DNA of 15,298 bases from Candidatus Woesearchaeota archaeon (lineage in GTDB: Archaea; Nanobdellota; Nanobdellia; Woesearchaeales; GCA-2687795): contig NZBG01000033.1 in the NCBI GenBank assembly GCA_002687795.1, forward strand, positions 1 through 15,298, given 5' to 3'. A model generated the notes under the pieces. It had not been told where the DNA came from and ran no database searches. It saw only the letters and a list, made by a program, of their open reading frames with translations. Each line of letters opens with the position of its first letter. Within the stretch, counting starts at the first letter, position 1. The translations under genes and the position numbers were made by a program. Of the stretch, positions 7,230 through 12,389 are shown piece by piece.

Positions 7230-7823
7230 ATGGCAACACCATTGGATATTGGATTGATTAAACAGTTTTCTATTATTTTTCCTTTTCTATTAACCTTTGT
7301 GGTGGTTTATGGTATTTTGTTGTACACAAAGTCATTAGGGGAAAATAAAAGCTTGATAGCATTGCTTGCAATGGTAACTAGTTTTATAGTTATTTTATCC
7401 CCAACAGTAAGAGAAGTAATAGACACAATGGTTCCCTGGTTTTTATTGTTTTTTATTTTTGCTTTCTTTGGGCTGATAGCAATCAAATCTCTTGGAGCCA
7501 CAGATGCTGATATAATGGGGACGATAGGATCACCTGAAGGCAAATCGGTTATAACATGGTTCGTTGTGATATCGGTTATAATCGGCCTTGGCTCTTTGTC
7601 ATATGTATTATCACAAAAAGGCGCGTCCATCACTGGAGGAGGCGCAACAACTGATGAGGACACTGCTGAAGCAGGAGAACGAGGAGACGTAGGAACTACA
7701 GGAAAGTCAGCGTTTTGGGGGATACTCTTTCATCCAAAGGTGTTGGGGCTTGTATTGCTCTTCCTGATTGGAACATTTACTGTATTCAGGTTAACATACT
7801 CTTTCCCGATGGTAAAGCCATAG
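7230..7823 (+). CDS. Five-span membrane protein, tandem paralog 3
   Basis: This is the third copy, 197 residues from ATG 7230. The frame is open upstream to a GTG at 7188 that would overlap paralog 2. ATG 7230 was preferred because it places the first helix (FPFLLTFVVVYGILLYTK) at about the same distance from the N-terminus as in the paralogs. It is the most diverged copy. The conserved loop has become SLGENKSLIALLAMVTSFIVI. A Gly/Thr/Asp/Glu-rich linker (about 20 residues, starting GGGATTDEDTAEAGE) separates helices 4 and 5. The C-terminus is short (SFPMVKP) without the basic tail of the others. The function is unknown. Confidence 0.75.
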   Translation: MATPLDIGLIKQFSIIFPFLLTFVVVYGILLYTKSLGENKSLIALLAMVTSFIVILSPTVREVIDTMVPWFLLFFIFAFFGLIAIKSLGATDADIMGTIGSPEGKSVITWFVVISVIIGLGSLSYVLSQKGASITGGGATTDEDTAEAGERGDVGTTGKSAFWGILFHPKVLGLVLLFLIGTFTVFRLTYSFPMVKP

Positions 7824-7840
7824 AAGCGTAAATAAAAAGA

Positions 7841-7848
7841 TTTATAAA
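7841..7848 (+). promoter_or_regulatory. TATA box for the histone-fold gene
   Basis: TTTATAAA preceded by the A-rich AATAAAAAGA (BRE-like). Initiation about 25-28 nt downstream would start the message near 7870, at the foot of the leader hairpin. A leader of about 70 nt would result, unlike the leaderless genes nearby. Confidence 0.55.
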
Positions 7849-7869
7849 CAAGCTCTGTTTATTTTATTC

Positions 7870-7914
7870 TATAACAGCCTTAAACAAGGGTTTAAGGGGG
7901 TTTAAGCAGTTATA
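7870..7914 (+). promoter_or_regulatory. Leader hairpin with two alternative 3' arms
   Basis: TATAAC (7870-7875) pairs with GTTATA (7909-7914), and CTTAAAC (7879-7885) with GTTTAAG (7900-7906), giving one long hairpin. The same 5' arm can instead pair with GTTTAAGG at 7890-7897 around an AAGG loop (8 bp). The two folds exclude each other. The element sits between the predicted transcript start and the ribosome-binding site of the histone-fold gene. It could be an RNA switch or a protein operator. Confidence 0.45.
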
Positions 7915-7941
7915 AATTAAAAACATAGAGGGTGATATAAA

Positions 7942-8118
7942 ATGGGAGAACTTTTAGTTGTAGCAAGTAAAGTAAAAGACATAGTTAAGGGCGCAGGTTG
8001 CAATACAGGCGGTGGCTTTGTTGATGCTCTAAGCAAGAGTGTAGAGGACATGGTTAACAGGGCTGTTGAAAGAGCAAAAGGCAATGGCAGAAAGACTGTA
8101 CAAGCAAAGGATGCTTAA
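7942..8118 (+). CDS. DUF1931-like histone-fold protein
   Basis: This is a 58-residue gene. It begins GELLVVASKVKDIVKG, continues CNTGGGFVDALSKSVEDMVNRAVERAK and ends GNGRKTVQAKDA. The pattern SKVKD, a central amphipathic helix with VEDMVNRAVERAK, and NGRKTVxxxD is that of DUF1931/CBF-NF-Y-like single histone folds found in archaea. In these, the last motif corresponds to the loop and short strand before the third helix. Such proteins are thought to bind DNA, but their roles are poorly known. A strong Shine-Dalgarno, GAGGGTGAT (about 7928-7936), lies 5 nt before the ATG. It has its own promoter and leader hairpin, so it is probably expressed apart from the membrane genes upstream. The protein ends soon after the histone-like motif. 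Confidence 0.75.
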   Translation: MGELLVVASKVKDIVKGAGCNTGGGFVDALSKSVEDMVNRAVERAKGNGRKTVQAKDA

Positions 8119-8135
8119 TATTATCTGAAGAGATA

Positions 8136-8162
8136 TATTTTTTTCTTTTTCTGTTTTTTTAT
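8136..8162 (+). terminator. T-rich archaeal terminator
   Basis: Three runs of 7, 5 and 7 T residues, interrupted by single C or CTG, start 18 nt after the histone-fold stop codon. Archaeal RNA polymerase terminates at such oligo-T tracts without needing a hairpin. Confidence 0.6.
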
Positions 8163-8314
8163 TTCGGTATGTTCGAATTATACACCTCACTTTAATTTTT
8201 CCATTAGTGTAGTGAGATATTCCAACTTAATTCTTTCGCTTTTTCAAAGCACATCTTGTTAAAACAAATAAGAGAACATTTACTATAAGAAAGATTAGAA
8301 AAATTAATAAGATT
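8163..8314 (+). other. Intergenic leader region of the endonuclease gene
   Basis: No ORF of note. It contains an imperfect hairpin: CTCACT (8186-8191) with AGTGAG (8211-8216), and TAAT (8193-8196) with ATTA (8203-8206). AT-rich sequence around 8278-8310 could hold the promoter of the following gene. Confidence 0.35.
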
Positions 8315-8322
8315 GAGGTGAT
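8315..8322 (+). promoter_or_regulatory. Shine-Dalgarno deciding the endonuclease start
   Basis: GAGGTGAT is a full-length match to the archaeal anti-Shine-Dalgarno. It is 7 nt before ATG 8330. It favours that ATG over the in-frame GTG at 8318, which lies inside the element. Confidence 0.7.
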
Positions 8323-8329
8323 TCAAACG

Positions 8330-9283
8330 ATGAATATAAAACAAAATAAAATGGATTATATTAAATTTTCAAAGGGTAAACAAACAGAATTTCTAAGAAA
8401 GGTTAAATCTAATCTAGATTTTACCTGGATAAAAATAGCAAAGATTCTAGGTGTAGATAGGAGTATGATTTATTTTTATCTCGATGAATCTTGCAAGATG
8501 TCGCACACCTCTTTTGTTCAATTATGTAATCTAGCAAACTTAAATCCAGAAGGATTTAAATTCGGTATCATCAACATACCTACAAAAGGAAAAGCAGTTA
8601 TTCCAAATAAATTAACATATAAATTGGCTGAATTCATAGGTATCCTTTTAGGAGATGGATCAATCTCTCGACCAGGATATCAAATCTGCATCAGCATGGA
8701 CAGCGTTTTAGACGATAAGTATATCAATACCTTAGTTAAAGAACATTTCATACAGCTTTTCAAGAAGGAACCTACAATCTATTATTCTAAAACCAACAGG
8801 AATGTTCGTTGTTTAATCTATTCTAAAGACGTATTTGATTATCTCACAACAAAACTTGGATTACCTTCTGGTGAAAAGAAGTATAAACCAAATAATAGTA
8901 TTCCAAGAGCATTCTTTAATGATAATAACTTGTTGAGAAATACGATTAGAGGATTATTTGATACCGAAGGAGGAATCTATCAGCACAATAAAACTTCTCC
9001 TAGACTTTATATTTATAATACTAGTGAACCTCTTCTTGAAAGTATTCACTCAGCATTATTACAATTAGGTTATAAAGCTATTAGGAAGAAAAGATGGATT
9101 AAGATATGTAAAAAAGAAGAGATAACAAGATTTTTTAATGAAATAGGCACCAATAATCCACAAAAGAGACTAAAATATGATATATGGTTAAAAGAAGGTA
9201 AAGTTCCACTTAATAATAGAATTTTGAAAATAGCACGGCAGTGGTCCAGTGGCAAGACATCACCCTCCCATCAAAGTAGGTGA
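8330..9283 (+). CDS. LAGLIDADG homing endonuclease with N-terminal HTH
   Basis: The 317-residue protein has an N-terminal helix-turn-helix-like segment, about 30-76, reading FTWIKIAKILGVDRSMIYFYL. Two LAGLIDADG motifs follow. The first is LAEFIGILLGDGS at 99-111; the second is IRGLFDTEGG at about 206-215. These carry the paired acidic residues (D in GDGS, D/E in DTEGG) that bind catalytic metal at the centre of the pseudodimer. It is a site-specific double-strand endonuclease that spreads its own gene. It is free-standing here, with no intein splice motifs. The last 15 or so residues (QWSSGKTSPSHQSR) are encoded by the 5' half of tRNA-Gly, and the TGA at 9281-9283 lies in the tRNA intron. That tail is therefore probably not part of the ancestral fold. 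Confidence 0.88.
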   Translation: MNIKQNKMDYIKFSKGKQTEFLRKVKSNLDFTWIKIAKILGVDRSMIYFYLDESCKMSHTSFVQLCNLANLNPEGFKFGIINIPTKGKAVIPNKLTYKLAEFIGILLGDGSISRPGYQICISMDSVLDDKYINTLVKEHFIQLFKKEPTIYYSKTNRNVRCLIYSKDVFDYLTTKLGLPSGEKKYKPNNSIPRAFFNDNNLLRNTIRGLFDTEGGIYQHNKTSPRLYIYNTSEPLLESIHSALLQLGYKAIRKKRWIKICKKEEITRFFNEIGTNNPQKRLKYDIWLKEGKVPLNNRILKIARQWSSGKTSPSHQSR

Positions 9284-9319
9284 AAGGTGATTACCCGGGT
9301 TCAAATCCCGGCTGCCGTA
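9235..9319 (+). tRNA. tRNA-Gly(CCC) with a 14-nt intron
   Basis: Acceptor arms ACGGCAG (9235-9241) and CTGCCGT (9312-9318) pair over 7 bp, followed by discriminator A (9319). The D arm is GTC/GAC with GG at 9251-9252. The anticodon stem is TCACC (9260-9264) with GGTGA (9286-9290). The T arm is CCGGG-TTCAAAT-CCCGG (9295-9311). The anticodon loop begins CTCCCA (anticodon CCC, 9267-9269) and is interrupted after position 37 by TCAAAGTAGGTGAA (9271-9284). Position 38 is A9285. The first pair is A-T, unusual for tRNA-Gly, which normally has G-C. The mature length is 71 nt plus CCA, which is not encoded. The 5' half is also the 3' end of the endonuclease gene. Confidence 0.88.
9271..9284 (+). other. 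tRNA-Gly intron (canonical position 37/38)
   Basis: TCAAAGTAGGTGAA. Anticodon-loop bases CTCC (9265-9268) can pair with GGTG (9279-9282) with one T-T mismatch, leaving 3-nt bulges CAT and AAA at the two junctions. This is a relaxed bulge-helix-loop substrate for the archaeal splicing endonuclease. Exact ends could shift by one base with the same product. Confidence 0.7.
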
Positions 9320-9553
9320 TTAAAAATAGAAATCTTTGAGTTTGGCTGGTTCTTCTTTCCGTTGGTGATAATCAGAAGAGATTTCCTTGCCTTTTTCAAG
9401 AAGATGAATCTGCATTCCCAGGTTTGCAAGCCTTGTGAAGTTTTCTGTGGAACTATTAAGCTCGTATGCTGCTTTTGCTTTTGAAAGCTGTTCTTTTAAG
9501 GTTTTACCAGTTTCTGAAGTATTAGGGCCTTCACAACAATCACTTATTTCCAT
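9320..9553 (-). CDS. Small hydrophilic protein of unknown function
   Basis: The protein has 77 residues, is probably mostly helical and is cytosolic. An N-terminal MEISDCCEGPN with adjacent cysteines is followed by a charged helical region (TLKEQLSKAKAAYELNSSTENFTRLANLGMQIHLLEKGKE). I recognise no family. Support for a real gene comes from an appropriately placed minus-strand TATA box, CTTTTATAAAC (9578-9588), about 30 nt before the ATG, which implies a leaderless message. Natural-looking amino-acid composition also supports it. The overlapping plus-strand frames lack such support. Its stop codon begins immediately after the tRNA-Gly discriminator base, so the two genes converge with no gap. 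Confidence 0.55.
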   Translation of the reverse strand: MEISDCCEGPNTSETGKTLKEQLSKAKAAYELNSSTENFTRLANLGMQIHLLEKGKEISSDYHQRKEEPAKLKDFYF

Positions 9554-9577
9554 TTTAAGGCTTGAGAATGAATTAAT

Positions 9578-9612
9578 GTTTATAAAAGTTTATTTGTTAA
9601 AAGCATATATCG
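9578..9612. promoter_or_regulatory. Divergent promoter region of the small ORF and pth2
   Basis: GTTTATAAAAG (9578-9588) reads as a TATA box on the minus strand toward the ATG at 9553. AAGCATATATCG (9601-9612) is a candidate box on the plus strand toward pth2 at 9649, about 40 nt away. Confidence 0.45.
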
Positions 9613-9648
9613 AAATGTTTAAGAATAAGCTGGAGAATAAAGAAATCT

Positions 9649-9993
9649 ATGGCATTGAAACAGGTTATACTGGTTAGGAAGGATCTTAAGCTGCCTAAGG
9701 GTAAGCTGGCTGTGCAATGTAGCCATGCTTCTACTGATTGCGCTTTGAATAGTGATAAGAAGGTTGTTGAGGAATGGAAGTCATTGGGAATGAAGAAGGT
9801 TGTGCTTAAGGCGGAGAATCTTGATGAACTGCTTAAGTTTAAGAAGCAAGCTGATAAACTTGGGCTGGTTAATTCTTTGATTAAGGATGCTGGGCATACG
9901 GTTGTTGAGCCTGGCACTGTTACTTGCTTAGGGATTGGGCCTGATGATGAAGATAAGATTGATAAGATTAGCGGAAGTTTGAAGTGCGTTTGA
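9649..9993 (+). CDS. pth2: Peptidyl-tRNA hydrolase, archaeal/eukaryotic type
   Basis: Pth2 releases tRNA from peptidyl-tRNAs that drop off the ribosome, recycling tRNA in the cytosol. The 114-residue protein spans the whole family domain: KQVILVRKDLKLPKGKLAVQCSHAS at the start with the catalytic-region lysines and H-A, W..LGMKKVVLKAENLDEL in the middle, and IKDAGHTVVEPGTVTCLGIGP at the end. This last segment is the Pth2 signature around the active-site Asp and Thr. Length is normal (about 115). A GGAG at 9632-9635 is 13 nt before the ATG, further than usual. It lies head-to-head with the small minus-strand gene. Confidence 0.95.
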   Translation: MALKQVILVRKDLKLPKGKLAVQCSHASTDCALNSDKKVVEEWKSLGMKKVVLKAENLDELLKFKKQADKLGLVNSLIKDAGHTVVEPGTVTCLGIGPDDEDKIDKISGSLKCV

Positions 9994-10000
9994 CTATAAG

Positions 10001-10010
10001 ATTTATATAG
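10001..10010 (+). promoter_or_regulatory. TATA box for the agmatinase-family gene
   Basis: ATTTATATAG is centred about 27 nt before the ATG at 10032, with no Shine-Dalgarno between them. Leaderless transcription is expected. Confidence 0.55.
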
Positions 10011-10031
10011 AATTCTCTGTTTTTCTGTGTT

Positions 10032-10823
10032 ATGATACTATTAAAAGCCCCTTTCTCAGGAGGCAGCCTTGGTAAGAATAAAGGCACAGAACTGGCTCCA
10101 GATAAAATAGTTGAAAGAATTAAGAAATTTTACCTTAATGAAGAAGGCAGATTACCAGTATTCAACATAAAAGATATCAAGACTAATGAAAGCAACATAG
10201 AAGAAACCAATAAAAATATCTTCAACGCTGTAAAAAAAAGCATAAAGGAAACAAACAAGCTCCTTCTGTTAGGAGGAGATCATTCTATAACTTTCTCTGG
10301 ATTCAAGGCTTTTGCAGAAGAATTTGATAATCCCGGCCTGGTTGTTTTTGATGCGCATCCTGACTGTGTTAATAACTTTGAGCCGCCGACGCATGAGGAT
10401 TATCTCAGGGTTTTAATAGAGAAAAATATCCTGAAGAAAGAGAACATTATTCTTGTGGGCATAAGAAACTGGCATAAACAGGAATATTCATTTTTAAAAG
10501 AGAAAAGGATTAAGTTCTATTCAATGAAAGAGATTTCCCAGGAAGGAATAAAAGAGGTTAGCGAGGCTGTTATGTCGGTTGCAAAAGATTTTGATGCCTT
10601 ATATGTTTCTATGGACATTGACGCTGTTGACCCATGCTTTGCACCAGGCACGGGGCATATAGAGCCAGGAGGCTTAACATCAAGGGAAATGCTGTATTTC
10701 CTTAACAAGCTAAAGCTCTTAAAGAACCTTAAGATGCTTGACTTAGTAGAAATTAATCCTTCAAAGGATGTTAACCAGTTAACGGTTAGTTTAGGCGCAA
10801 AACTTCTGGTTGAATCAACCTGA
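10032..10823 (+). CDS. speB: Agmatinase/arginase-family ureohydrolase
   Basis: The 263-residue enzyme has a binuclear manganese centre and hydrolyses a guanidino group to urea. The metal ligands are all visible: H84 in GGDHSIT, D107/H109/D111 in FDAHPDC, and D195/D197 in SMDIDAVDP. The family signature continues with CFAPGTGHIEPGGLTSRE, and a late VEINPSKD matches the conserved VE-x-N-P segment. The substrate loop has PTHEDYLR rather than the agmatinase SHGTxFR. Agmatine is the likeliest substrate in archaea, where agmatinase leads to putrescine, but arginine or another guanidino compound is possible. It is slightly shorter than many members (about 280-300). The symbol reflects the family, not a proven substrate. 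Confidence 0.85.
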   Translation: MILLKAPFSGGSLGKNKGTELAPDKIVERIKKFYLNEEGRLPVFNIKDIKTNESNIEETNKNIFNAVKKSIKETNKLLLLGGDHSITFSGFKAFAEEFDNPGLVVFDAHPDCVNNFEPPTHEDYLRVLIEKNILKKENIILVGIRNWHKQEYSFLKEKRIKFYSMKEISQEGIKEVSEAVMSVAKDFDALYVSMDIDAVDPCFAPGTGHIEPGGLTSREMLYFLNKLKLLKNLKMLDLVEINPSKDVNQLTVSLGAKLLVEST

Positions 10824-10830
10824 AAACATA

Positions 10831-10842
10831 ATATTTATAAAT
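10831..10842 (+). promoter_or_regulatory. TATA box for the eS17-alba operon
   Basis: ATATTTATAAAT is about 40 nt before the eS17 ATG. A short leader with AAGGG at 10866-10870 as the likely ribosome-binding site, 6 nt from the start, is predicted. Confidence 0.5.
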
Positions 10843-10876
10843 AATTATCACCTTTTCTCAAATTTAAGGGATTTTT

Positions 10877-11068
10877 ATGGGAAGAATAAAGACTAAACGG
10901 ATCAAAAGAGTAACGCACAAGCTCATAGAAGAGAATAAAGGCAAATTCAAGGACGATTTTAATAATAATAAAGAGCTGGTAAATGAGTCTGCTAGTATTC
11001 CTAGTAAAAAGATAAGAAACATTATTGCTGGATATGTGACAAGATTAACAAAAAGCAAAACCAAGTAA
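10877..11068 (+). CDS. rps17e: 30S ribosomal protein S17e (eS17)
   Basis: A small-subunit ribosomal protein shared by archaea and eukaryotes and absent from bacteria. The 63 residues match the archaeal family end to end: MGRIKTKRIKRVTHKLIEE at the start, an FKDDFNNNKELV middle, and the diagnostic IPSKKIRNIIAGYVTRL near the end. It is followed by alba 38 nt downstream, probably in the same transcript. A 7-bp hairpin includes its stop codon. Lysine-rich composition and length are as expected for archaeal eS17. Confidence 0.96.
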   Translation: MGRIKTKRIKRVTHKLIEENKGKFKDDFNNNKELVNESASIPSKKIRNIIAGYVTRLTKSKTK

Positions 11069-11085
11069 GCATTCAAACGCTTACT
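11064..11085 (+). promoter_or_regulatory. Hairpin over the eS17 stop codon
   Basis: AGTAAGC (11064-11070) and GCTTACT (11079-11085) form a perfect 7-bp stem with an 8-nt loop. The 5' arm contains the eS17 TAA. It lies 10 nt ahead of the alba ribosome-binding site and is followed by a short A run rather than a T run. A role in message processing or in setting the eS17/Alba ratio is more likely than termination. Confidence 0.45.
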
Positions 11086-11106
11086 AAAAACTAAGGGGGG
11101 AGAAAC

Positions 11107-11391
11107 ATGGCTGAAGACAATAGCATTTTTATTGGTGGAAAGCCGTTTATGAACTATGTGACTGCTGTGGTTATGCAGTTCACCACCAAGAATGCAGATG
11201 AAGTGATTGTAAAGGCAAGAGGGAAGTTTATCAGCAGAGCGGTTGATGTGGCTGAAGTGTCTGCCAAAAGATTTCTGGAAGAACAGGTAGGGGTTAAGGA
11301 TATTAAGATTGACTCTGAAGGGTTCCAGAACAAGGAAGGAAGAGATGTAAGAGTTTCTTCAATAGAGATTTTCCTTGCGCGAAATAAGTAG
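11107..11391 (+). CDS. albA: DNA/RNA-binding protein Alba
   Basis: Alba is an abundant archaeal chromatin and RNA-binding protein that works as a dimer. All 94 residues fit the family. IFIGGKPFMNYVTAVVMQF corresponds to the first strand and helix with the nucleic-acid-contacting lysine loop. VIVKARGKFISRAVDVAEV is the conserved core. RVSSIEIFLARNK is the final strand. In Sulfolobus Alba the loop reads GKKP and its first lysine (Lys16) is acetylated; here it is GGKP, so only the second lysine (K12) remains. A strong ribosome-binding site (GGGGGGAG, 11095-11102) lies 4 nt before the ATG. It is probably cotranscribed with eS17. Confidence 0.96.
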   Translation: MAEDNSIFIGGKPFMNYVTAVVMQFTTKNADEVIVKARGKFISRAVDVAEVSAKRFLEEQVGVKDIKIDSEGFQNKEGRDVRVSSIEIFLARNK

Positions 11392-11473
11392 GGATTTTAG
11401 TAAAGGTTAAATATTGGCTTTTTCTTTTATTTAGAAATACATACTTTTAAGGGCCTGTAGCATAATGGATAGT

Positions 11474-11506
11474 ATTTCCTTGAGCTTTTTGTTCGGGAGA
11501 TATCAA
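11474..11506 (+). other. Non-canonical D-loop intron in tRNA-Arg (33 nt)
   Basis: A strict bulge-helix-bulge is present. GATA (11468-11471) pairs with TATC (11501-11504), flanked by 3-nt bulges GTA (11472-11474) and AAG (11505-11507). The inner helix is TTTCC (11475-11479) with GGAGA (11496-11500), and outer pairs include G11467-C11508. Cutting after the second base of each bulge restores a 4-bp D stem. Confidence 0.78.
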
Positions 11507-11520
11507 GCGATCGGCTTCGG

Positions 11521-11534
11521 TTACCAAAGTGGAT
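11521..11534 (+). other. Canonical 14-nt intron in tRNA-Arg (position 37/38)
   Basis: TTACCAAAGTGGAT follows G37. Loop bases CTTC (11515-11518) can pair with GTGG (11529-11532) with one T-T mismatch, giving the same relaxed geometry as the tRNA-Gly intron. Both introns are 14 nt and share CAAAGT. A competing hairpin (CCA-AAG-TGG) exists within it. Confidence 0.65.
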
Positions 11535-11619
11535 ACCGATTGATTCGGGTTCGAATCCTGGCAGGCCCATATTTTATTCTGAAGAAGGGGGTGCTCGTTT
11601 AATATCGAAAAATTCAGAG

Positions 11620-11681
11620 TTAAATTCTTGCTTTATTCGAAATACATATTAATATCAGAATCTAAGGGGTTTCTTTTTCTA
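11620..11681. repeat. Left arm of the bipartite inverted repeat
   Basis: Two blocks: TTAAATTCTTGCTTT (11620-11634) and GGGTTTCTTTTTCTA (11667-11681), separated by 32 nt. Each is the exact reverse complement of a block in 12390-12428. The inner block overlaps the methyltransferase stop codon. Confidence 0.85.
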
Positions 11682-12341
11682 TTGTTTTTTACATATAGCA
11701 ATATTTGATAAATTTAATTGAGGAGAATCTGAATAAGGTAATTTTTTTAACCAAGATAAAGGTAAAGGAATATTTGGTGTAATCAATCTGCCAATATGCT
11801 TGAAATTTATGATTTGTAATTTGTTTTTTTTAAGAATCTGCTTGAAGTATTTAGTGGTGAATCTGTATGTTCCCCACTCTCTTGGGAAAAAGAGCACAAT
11901 CATTTTTTGACTAATACAATCTGCATTTGGTTCAGCAAATACCAAATACTTCCTAGAAACACGTTTCATTTCTTTGATTATAATTTCAGGATTATCTACA
12001 TGATGTAAAATATCGAAAGCCATCACAACATCAAATGAATTATCTTTGAAATTTAGATTGTTGCCATCACTAACCTGTTTGTGTTTGGCAGGATTCAAAG
12101 AAAGTATCCCTTTGTTAACGTCTGTCGCTAGAAGATTACAGTGTTTCTCAAGATAAAAAGAAAAATAACCACTTCCTGCACCAACTTCCAAAACTTTATC
12201 TTTAGGAGTTAACTTTAAATTATCTTTGATAAAATTAATTTTGTCGATAACATGGGCTTTCACATGTGGATGATTATATCTCCTCAATTTACCTATTTTC
12301 TTGGAGTTATAAAATTCCTTTGCCTGATTTTCAACACTCAT
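11679..12341 (-). CDS. Class I SAM-dependent methyltransferase
   Basis: The 220-residue protein has the Rossmann-type methyltransferase core of the Methyltransf_11/UbiE-like group. Motif I is VLEVGAGSGYFS (50-61) and binds S-adenosylmethionine. The acidic residue after strand 2 is D74 in LLATDVN. FDVVMAFDILHHVDNPE (103-119) is motif II/post-II, and YLVFAEPN follows as motif III. The C-terminal part (about 140-220) is basic and aromatic and may hold the substrate site. The substrate cannot be told: a small molecule, lipid or sugar are all possible. ATG at 12341. A minus-strand TATA-like stretch (AATATTTATAAC, about 12366-12377) lies about 30 nt upstream. The gene is a lone unit enclosed by a bipartite inverted repeat, which suggests horizontal movement. 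Confidence 0.85.
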   Translation of the reverse strand: MSVENQAKEFYNSKKIGKLRRYNHPHVKAHVIDKINFIKDNLKLTPKDKVLEVGAGSGYFSFYLEKHCNLLATDVNKGILSLNPAKHKQVSDGNNLNFKDNSFDVVMAFDILHHVDNPEIIIKEMKRVSRKYLVFAEPNADCISQKMIVLFFPREWGTYRFTTKYFKQILKKNKLQIINFKHIGRLITPNIPLPLSWLKKLPYSDSPQLNLSNIAICKKQ

Positions 12342-12389
12342 AATCTCTTGTTAAAGTTTTAATGTTATAAATATTGTGTTATATATTCT

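Larger units (their letters stand above)
11451..11569 (+). tRNA. tRNA-Arg(TCG) with two introns
   Basis: Acceptor arms GGGCCTG (11451-11457) and CAGGCCC (11562-11568) pair fully, with discriminator A at 11569. The T arm is TCGGG-TTCGAAT-CCTGG (11545-11561). The anticodon stem is ATCGG (11510-11514) with CCGAT (11536-11540), and the loop begins CTTCGG with anticodon TCG (11517-11519). The gene is 119 nt, so about 47 nt must be removed. Taking out 11474-11506 gives a D arm GCAT/GTGC with loop AATGGATA, including the GGA that carries the arginine-identity A20. Taking out 11521-11534 closes the anticodon loop as CTTCGGA. Mature length is 72 nt plus CCA. The arginine assignment is firm; intron ends rest on the folding argument. 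Confidence 0.88.

Noticed and set aside
8330..9283. Possibility that the LAGLIDADG protein is an intein or lies within a group I intron.
   Set aside because: There is no host protein on either side of it in frame, no intein splice motifs, and it has its own start codon and Shine-Dalgarno.
8316..9292. AGGTGATT occurs at the endonuclease start (8316-8323) and in the tRNA-Gly 3' half (9285-9292), as if direct repeats flank an insertion.
   Set aside because: The first copy is explained as the Shine-Dalgarno and the second as the tRNA anticodon stem and variable loop. Eight bases shared between two functional sequences is weak evidence for target duplication.
9435..9677. Plus-strand open frame of about 80 codons between tRNA-Gly and pth2.
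   Set aside because: It overlaps the better supported minus-strand gene and the pth2 start, has no promoter or ribosome-binding site, and its composition looks like an antisense shadow.
11536..11569. tRNA-Arg 3' end as an integration attachment site with a second copy downstream.
   Set aside because: No repeat of the T-arm/acceptor sequence was found elsewhere in the window, and no integrase gene is present.
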